Source of the DNA: Ischnura elegans
Lineage: Eukaryota > Arthropoda > Insecta > Odonata > Coenagrionidae
Reading direction: 5' to 3'
NCBI RefSeq assembly: GCF_921293095.1
Contig: NC_060251.1
Location: 59,599,585-59,663,584 of the forward strand
Length of the DNA: 64,000 bases
Shown here: positions 57,271-64,000 of the stretch, one piece after another
Position numbering within the stretch: position 1 is the stretch's first letter
How the letters are laid out: the number at the start of each line of letters is the position of its first letter
Translations under genes and position numbers: made by a program
Notes under the pieces: model-generated
The model's input: the letters and a program-made list of their open reading frames with translations, nothing else
What the model was told of the DNA's origin: nothing
Database searches by the model: none

Positions 57271-58470
57271 CGACTATTCGAAGATGCGGGCGTGATATTG
57301 TACGTGGTTTGCGGTATTTTTCGAGGAAATCTCGACATCGTTTGAATTATAAATGTTTTATTTGCACAAAGTGATAGCATATGTTGAAAGCAAGTAATAT
57401 TTCAGAACATCGAGACACTAGGGCACCGATCAAGATGGAGTATTGCATCCCGAGACGCCTTCGAGAAACTAATAAAAAATAAGCTTATAACTATAAAAAA
57501 AATAGGCTTATATATGCAATGATGTCGGAGAATTACAATTTAAATACAAATTTTTATATTGCTTCTTATGGCGGTTGTGTCCAATGTATAGGAAGAATGT
57601 TGGTTAAGAGTAGTATATTAATGACGCTGAAACTAACAACTGATATATAGTACTCTATTGCATTAGAATCATGACTTAATTAAAACTTCGGCACGTCGTA
57701 GCCCTGCGTTTGATATCTATTGTAAATTAATACTAAATTGAAGCCAAATTTCATGAGATACGTGGAAGAGGCGGTACGTACGGTTGGCCCATAAAGCTTG
57801 ATAGAGGCATTGCATAAGGATATTGGCATTGAATTGTCCATACATTGTGTACCATTATTTTGATTTAAATTAATGAATTTCGTGTCGTGAAGCAAAACTG
57901 TGTTTATCAAAATAGGTGTGAGATAACTATGCTTGTTGAGTTTTCAAATACGTAGGACGACGCTATTTAACGCTCCCGATACCGAATAATGTGTTGGAAC
58001 ATGGGACTCTATAAATTGAAAATATGTCATCGAGGTGAACCTGCTGGCAGACCATATACTATTTATGTTGTGTGAGGACGAGGTAAACGTCCTGTTAGCC
58101 TCGGGTCAATCTAGAATGAGATCGCTATCCGCTTCGGAAACATTCGCCTTGACACAGTATTATACGGCGTCTTTAGCATCTCTTTCTGTTGTCTATTTTT
58201 GAATCTACTTCTTGATAAGTTCAACGATTTAAAATTTGTAGCTGGAGACAATTGATCAAAGCCAGCAATCTTATCTTCATTTTAGATTCACTTTGTGCGA
58301 GGTTTTCAATCGTGCTCGAATGTATATAAAATGTGATGCGTTAGATTACATCTTGAGTTGAAAAAAACGAGTTATAACGGATTATTACTTTATTCTCCCA
58401 AAAACAAAACTATCAAATCGTTTAATCAAAGGTTCGCTCGTCTGCGATTCATTTATCCTCGTTAGAGCTG

Positions 58471-58551
58471 AAATCAGAAAATTAAGATAAGATTGTTTTA
58501 TTTTAGGGTTACTGCTACTGTGATTGGACTGCTATTACGCGTTTTTATCAA
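58471..58551 (+). repeat. Diverged direct repeat B, second copy
   Basis: Partner of 57195-57270 about 1.28 kb away: aagataagattgttttattt, gggttactgctactgtgatt, ggactgctattacgcgtttt. Copies A and B are interleaved rather than forming one simple tandem duplication. Confidence 0.5.
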
Positions 58552-58846
58552 AGCATGCCAGTCGATATGTTTTGGGTATTATGTCTCGTTCAAATGTCTT
58601 GATTATTTTGCACTTCATAAGAAATTTGCGGCTTACAGTAGCAGTTTTTTTAGGATGTGGGAATCAGATTGTTTTTTCTGGAATTTACGGTTTGTGGAGT
58701 CAGACGAAATTGCACAAAAAGACTGCGAAATTTTTACTAGAAGAACCTTTAAACGATACACGTCATTTGTGCGTGATTGTGATTACTGTTAGCACTTCGT
58801 CCTGGTTTACTGCGAGTACAATTATGTACAATTCTTGTGGGTAAAA

Positions 58847-59070
58847 TTCTCTCGGCATTGCCACCGGGTTAGAAACTTCATTTCTGCCGACGCTCATTTC
58901 GAACAACATCCAGCATGAGCCTTGAGTCGCAGCTCGAAACGTCACCACCGGGTTAGAAAACTTCATACCTGCAGACGTTTCGAGCTCCGACTCAAGGCTC
59001 ATGCTGGATGTTGTTCGAAATGAGCGTCGGCAGAAATGAAGTTTCTAACCCGGTGGGAATCCCGAGAGAA
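58847..59070. repeat. 224-bp near-perfect foldback (97-bp arms)
   Basis: The left arm 58847-58943 and right arm 58974-59070 are reverse complements at 94 of 97 positions; all three mismatches are C/G exchanges. The 30-bp loop (accaccgggttagaaaactt...) is itself a degenerate copy of an inner part of the arm (gccaccgggttagaaacttc). Transcription would give a long double-stranded hairpin. No ORF and no known transposon ends were recognised. Confidence 0.9.
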
Positions 59071-59664
59071 GTTAACCCACGTTATTCGCCGGGAAATGAA
59101 GTCTTTTTTCATATTCTATCCTCTCTAAAAACAAGAAGGCTTTTTGTCGCCTCTGCCGGTGGATAAGTCGTGATAAAAATATCCTAAAAAATACATTGAA
59201 GCGTTTGTTGCCCCTTGGGAAAACCATCGATCGCTGAGGGCCGTTGAATGACTGTTAAGTTACACAGTTTCACCGCGTCAATTGTGCGTCCTTGAGGCTT
59301 ACTAATGGGTGTGCAGAATGTCCCAGCCTCAAGTGGGGACGTTTTAGCCGTATTAATGGCGAAGGCGTGAAACAGTGGTTGTACACACCTGAAATATGTG
59401 CTAATAGCCTGTCCCCGTCGAAGGTAGTGGTGGTGGCTCTTTCGCCGTCGCTCCCAAAAACCATTACCCGATCCTCGCCCTTTCTCTGAATATTGCATAA
59501 TCTGAAGGTGTCTTGTTAGCCACACATTTGTTGCGTACTTTCTGTAATGGGCTTCCTAATGTGTTTCCTTTTCATATCAAGTATCGAGGCCTTTTTACAC
59601 GTTTTTCTCTACGAACGAATTTACTGGACGTATAAATGCGAAATTTCATGCTTCTCTAAATATT

Positions 59665-59783
59665 TTGAAATAAATACTTGCAATTTTCCACGATCATAAA
59701 ATTTATTCAATGTTACTAAATCATCGGTGATCTGGATCGTTATACATTTTATAATCGTGGAAAATTGCAAGTATTTATTTCAA
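59665..59783. repeat. Inverted repeat with perfect 30-bp arms
   Basis: 59665-59694 (ttgaaataaatacttgcaat continuing tttccacgat) is exactly complementary to 59754-59783, with a 59-bp spacer. The pairing continues imperfectly inward (cataaaat / attttata). It resembles a small foldback or MITE of AT-rich type. Confidence 0.85.
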
Positions 59784-60500
59784 TATGGAAAAATTCCACT
59801 CAATTACGCTTGAATCTTTGTATTTTATACTCCTATAAATATAACTAACCCAAGTTTTATTTCCTTTTATACCTGTATTTACGTATTTAAAATTCCCTGC
59901 ACATCTTCTGAAAGACTAGTCGCCCAGGGGCGAGTTATCTTAAACATTCTGTTGTGGAATATTTTTAACTGAAACGTGGGGTTTACAAAAAATCTCTTGA
60001 TTATCTCTTCTTATGTACATTGTTATGATTTAAAAAAAGTTTCCTAAACATATACACGAGTGATGTAAGCTCCCACCTTGTTCACACTGCTGTTTGGACT
60101 GTGTAGCGGAAGGGGTGAATAACATAGTATGTAAATAAAAAAATATCCCTGCGCAGTCAGCAATAACGAGTAACCACCGTATGTAACATTAGTGAGTGTG
60201 CAATAGGAGGAATTTGTTCTTTGTGTGAGTAACTTGACTCTTTACTACCCTCAAAGTTCGAAGGGAGAGTGGCGTTTATATTTTCAATCCTCATTAACTC
60301 TGACATTCGCACATTTTTCACTTTCTTCGTTTAAACAGGTAAATTTTGCCTCATGCCAGTTTTCACGCAGTGTAGGTATTGGTCGAATCATTCCATTTAC
60401 CAAGATTTCGTAGCAGTCATTTTTATGGTCTTAGATTTTCTTTATTTATGCTATTTTATGGGCGATATTTCTATGTTCATATTTCATAATGTTCATTATT

Positions 60501-60625
60501 ATAAACTTTTGGGTTAACCCGCGTCTTGCGGATTCAGTACACATTAGTCCCGAAGAGGTATTCGGAAGAGGGCATGAAACGTCGACTTTAAAACCACTAT
60601 GCGAGGGTCAACCCAAAAGTTTTTA
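60501..60625. repeat. Inverted repeat, arms about 22 bp, with gaaacgtcg inside
   Basis: aaacttttgggttaaccc (left) pairs with gggtcaacccaaaagttt (right) with one mismatch, and gcg/cgc pairs continue. The 80-bp interior holds tgaaacgtcgac at about 60579. Probably one small repeat unit. Confidence 0.6.
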
Positions 60626-60629
60626 TTAA

Positions 60630-63600
60630 TTAATAACATATGGACCTCGAAAGTTTTAACAACTTCTTAGTTCATGATATTTTCAACTTGGTACCTATGG
60701 TTTTGTTAAAATGCGTCTTTCTTGGTAAGTTTTTACGAAGCCTTACATTGCCACTCGACTTTTGTCCGATCGCACTAATCCCTGTAAATAAATAAACCAA
60801 GTACCGTTTTTTAGTATATAAATCATTATGCGGAATTCATTTTCGCGGAACCTAGGTTGAATTCAAGTGATTCGGACGTGATGTAGTGAAAGTTCGACGT
60901 ATTAAAATAAAAGGCAGTTGCATTTTTCCCCATTTATCTTAACGCGTACGGCGCCTTTCGGCTCTTAATGAAACATGATGATGATAAAAATAAATATAAA
61001 AAGAAAATAAATAAGCACGTTTTTGATAAGGTACATAAGTGGGCGGAGTTTGATCATTTTAGCGTAACCTAGCTTAGTTTAGCAATAATTTTCCTTACCA
61101 TTCGAGTGGACGGGAGTGAGCAACACTGATAGTTAATGGTTGCAACCGGGTAATGGCCGTGGTAATCGTGCGGCATGTTTTTCAAACACCGTTGTAGCCT
61201 CATTTCCCCTCTCCTCCTCTTGGCTCGGGCCCGACTAATCCCCGTTTTGTGGTCGGGCCGCGAGTGTCCGAAAATGCGATCGGTGTGTGGGCGGCTTGCA
61301 GCCGGCTTTGGAATCCTCGTGCTCCCAATAGGATGCGCCCTCGTGAGGCTCTCTCTCTCTCTCCTCGAGGCTTCGGAGGAGTTGTTTTTGTCGACCCCTC
61401 TTCGGGAGAGCCGAGTGCAATTTGTCACGCAGTTTAGGCACGGAAGAGGGAGACGCCTCCTGCACGCCAGTGGGCTCTCAAGGAATCGCCGTCGCTCAAT
61501 GCGGCCCTTGGTCGACTGAGCAACGTTTTCCGAGTAAACCTGTACGAGTTCCTCAGCCCATTCAAGACTGGAGGGAGTCTATCTTCCCAAATCCCTTGGG
61601 CCTAGCTCATGTCCTTTTGAACTGTTCATTGGAGTCCTCGTGTTTGAGACAAAAAAAAGTTCTTCTATCGCCGTCCGTGTGATAATTCTAAGAATTTACG
61701 TAGCGTGTTTATTATGACCCAGAGCAATGAGTGCATGATGTCACCAATCTAAACTAATATCTATATGTTTAATGCCTTCATTCATTCAATGTAATATTCT
61801 TGTAATAATTTTATATTGCAGACCTTCCTCTCTCAAGCTGGTGACTTCATTTCCCTGACCTTCTTCTTCCTTGTGTCCTTCTTTATCTGACCAATATACT
61901 CATTTCCTTGTTCTCCTCGACTTTGTCTTCAAATTCTCCATCCATTTTATTCCTCTCTTAATTACCATGTCTAGTGACATCTATATATCCACGGGGTTCT
62001 TCTCCGGCGTATGGTGCTCCTCAATTCCAAGTCTTTGGTGCGCCTCCTCGTTTCTCATCCTATCCGTTCATTTTATCTACAACACCCACCGCCAACGCCA
62101 GGTCTCGAAGACTTCTATTCTTTTCTTTTCATAATCTGTACTAGACATTAATCATGAAGCCGATTTTTGGGGATTTTCAATATCAATTTTTTTGAACAAA
62201 TGCCTTGGGTATGACTAAGCCAGTAATATGCACTTGCAAAGTCACTAGTCACTACTCGCCTTCAATTTCTCCGCCGTTAGGCCTAAAAGTGCACATTTCA
62301 TTGATGATATCTCGAAGGCTAGTCATCGAACGAAGCTAGGGGCTGCTGGCCGACGTCCGCTCCCTTACTTGGTTCTTGCTCGGCCACCCCTCGACCTGTG
62401 GATGCGAGACAGGGGTGGTTGACTTAGCTAGGGGAGCTTGGTGTCTCCCCCTCCCCCCCGCAAACTCAAATACGACCCTTACGCAGACGACGGGGTAAGC
62501 GGAGCTCTCTCTTCCGCGGCCTTCCTACGGCTCACTTCAGAGGGAAACATAATTTTAAACCCAGTTCCCAACAAGAAAATTTGCCGTAAGTTTGTATGTG
62601 GCCCATATCAATAACTAGAGTGTTCTCCAATGGATAATAAAATGAATGTGGGAATATACATGTCGTTTTGACAAAATACTTATACAATATTAGATATATC
62701 TTAAGACCCTTGATAAAAATAATATTTTTTCTCGTCGCCGGGCTACATACTTGAGTTTATAGCCTATTAATGCTATAATTTAAGTTAGCTAATACGGTCG
62801 AAAATGCAGTGGATTTTGCGGCCGGGTGCTGTTTGATGGTCTTGGGGTAATGGAGGAAGGGAACAGGGGTGGGCCTTCATTGAGAAAAGAGAGTGGGAAA
62901 AGAAGGAATGAGGGTTTTTGGGTGGCCCGCCCTCGTAAAGATGTGCAGCATGCTCTGGGCTTGCTGCGGCAGAATCGTTTTTGTGTCCGTCCTCTCCTAA
63001 CTCGCACCTCAAGCTCCCAAAGACGGTGCGAGGAAATGGTTCTCTCTTTCCGTTCCATTGAGGTCTCTCCATCGGGAAAAGCTGAGGAGAGGATTCCTCA
63101 GTCTTCTTTTGTGGAAGCGCATGCGACGACATTACACGGGGGACTGTTGCATTCATCCTTTTTGAAAAATAGTCTGTTGAGAATGGCTATTTGAGTTGAC
63201 GGATGGGGATTTCCTGCTTCTGAATATGATAACCATATCCCACCTTTCAAGTCTCTTCTCTGCCTATTTCTTCTCTGCGGGGTGAGAAATGAGCACTGGA
63301 TTGTTTGGGTAACCTATTTGAAACGTTAAAAGTGCATAATGTCTACGTGTGAAGTTCGCGGTGAAATTATCGTTTGCCTGAAATGGAGTAAAAACTCATC
63401 ATGCGTTGATTCACGCCCTGTGCCTGTACCATGTGGCCAAAGCCTGTACCATGTGTTTTTAATTTATGAGTATGAATGAAATGGTATCGTAAAAATAAAA
63501 TCGCAAATTACTTTTGTCCGTGTAAGGAGTGCATTATTTCTCGAGTTTAAAGCCGAACCTAAAAAAACAACTGAGTAATAAAAAATTAATAATTAAGTTT

Positions 63601-64000
63601 ATCACGCCAATTAAAGTGTTTACCATTTACTTGCCTCATCCCACTTGATAAAACATGGACACAGGAGTTTCACGGTGGCAAAGTGAATTGCTTGAGATTC
63701 GTCACAAAAATCCTACGAGTTAGTCGTAAAAACCTTATCGGCCGTAGAAAACGATTTAAATGGTAATTTTAGATTTTTTTCGCTAGAGGTATGCCCATAT
63801 ACGCATTCCACCTGGCTATTCATTTATTAAATTTTGAGGCCTGATTTGAAAACGCGTTTTCGGAAACATGCCGATGTTATTACGCCTGTTGGAAAAATGT
63901 AGTGAATTTGAACCTAAAACATAGTTTCTGTTCTGAGCTTCATATATTTTCTTGTACATTAAGTTTAAATTGATCCAAAGTAAATAAATGATTCACTCCC
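60630..64000. other. Presumed intron to the end of the window
   Basis: GC-richer patches at about 61100-61690 and 62340-63200 have long open frames on both strands, but no motif, splice partner or family pattern was found, so no exon is called. A short CT microsatellite (ctctctctctct) lies near 61350. Confidence 0.4.

Noticed and set aside
62785-63194. Overlapping 122-123 codon frames on both strands
   Set aside because: The same two-strand openness in GC-rich DNA points to composition and not genes.
1-64000. LTR retroelements, Polintons or other capsid- or envelope-bearing fossils
   Set aside because: No long terminal repeats, gag, protease, integrase or capsid patterns were recognised in any frame.
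1-64000. tRNA or rRNA genes
   Set aside because: The only tRNA-like promoter boxes are inside SINE heads that do not fold as intact tRNAs by eye.

Overview
The window is nuclear DNA from an insect. Support comes from spliced genes with GT..AG introns, insect-type gene content (a DREF/ZBED1 transcription factor, a BTB zinc-finger protein, a beta-class carbonic anhydrase) and many arthropod-style LINEs, SINEs, mariner, hAT and other MITEs. No bacterial-type genes, rRNA, CRISPR array or intact virus-like element was seen. The species cannot be named from the sequence. Long repeat-filled introns suggest a medium or large genome.

Layout. (1) 1-7.2 kb: a complete four-exon Dref/ZBED1-type gene on the + strand, about 727 aa. 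Its third intron holds a pogo-like transposase remnant and a LINE tail. (2) 7.2-11.6 kb: AT-rich intergenic DNA with a perfect 14-bp RFX-type X-box palindrome about 650 bp before the next start codon. (3) 11.6-17.7 kb: a three-exon BTB-zinc finger gene, + strand, about 418 aa. Its second intron carries a LINE remnant, two SINEs of one family and a MITE. (4) 17.7-28.0 kb: no host gene; a piggyBac-like MITE, two LINE remnants, a TA-flanked MITE, and an internally deleted mariner inserted into one of the LINEs. (5) 28.0-33.5 kb: a complete five-exon beta-carbonic anhydrase gene (CAHbeta), - strand, 255 aa. Its 4.4-kb fourth intron contains a nest of three DNA transposons. (6) 33.5-44.3 kb: gene-poor; a 5'-truncated LINE with recognisable reverse transcriptase motifs and several hAT-type MITEs, one with a perfect 8-bp target duplication. 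(7) 43.7-64 kb: a GC-richer segment beginning with a probable first coding exon of a glypican (dally type). The rest of the window would then be its very long first intron, with a SINE, an interrupted LINE tail, a hAT MITE and a striking set of inverted repeats, including a 224-bp near-perfect foldback.

The genes do not form a pathway. DREF is a chromatin/proliferation transcription factor, CAHbeta hydrates CO2, and the glypican candidate would be a cell-surface co-receptor. They are linked only by position. Most other structure is mobile-element sediment, and several insertions can be ordered by nesting. Exon borders below were set by matching splice sites and reading phase by eye. Family calls rest on remembered protein family patterns, not on a database search.
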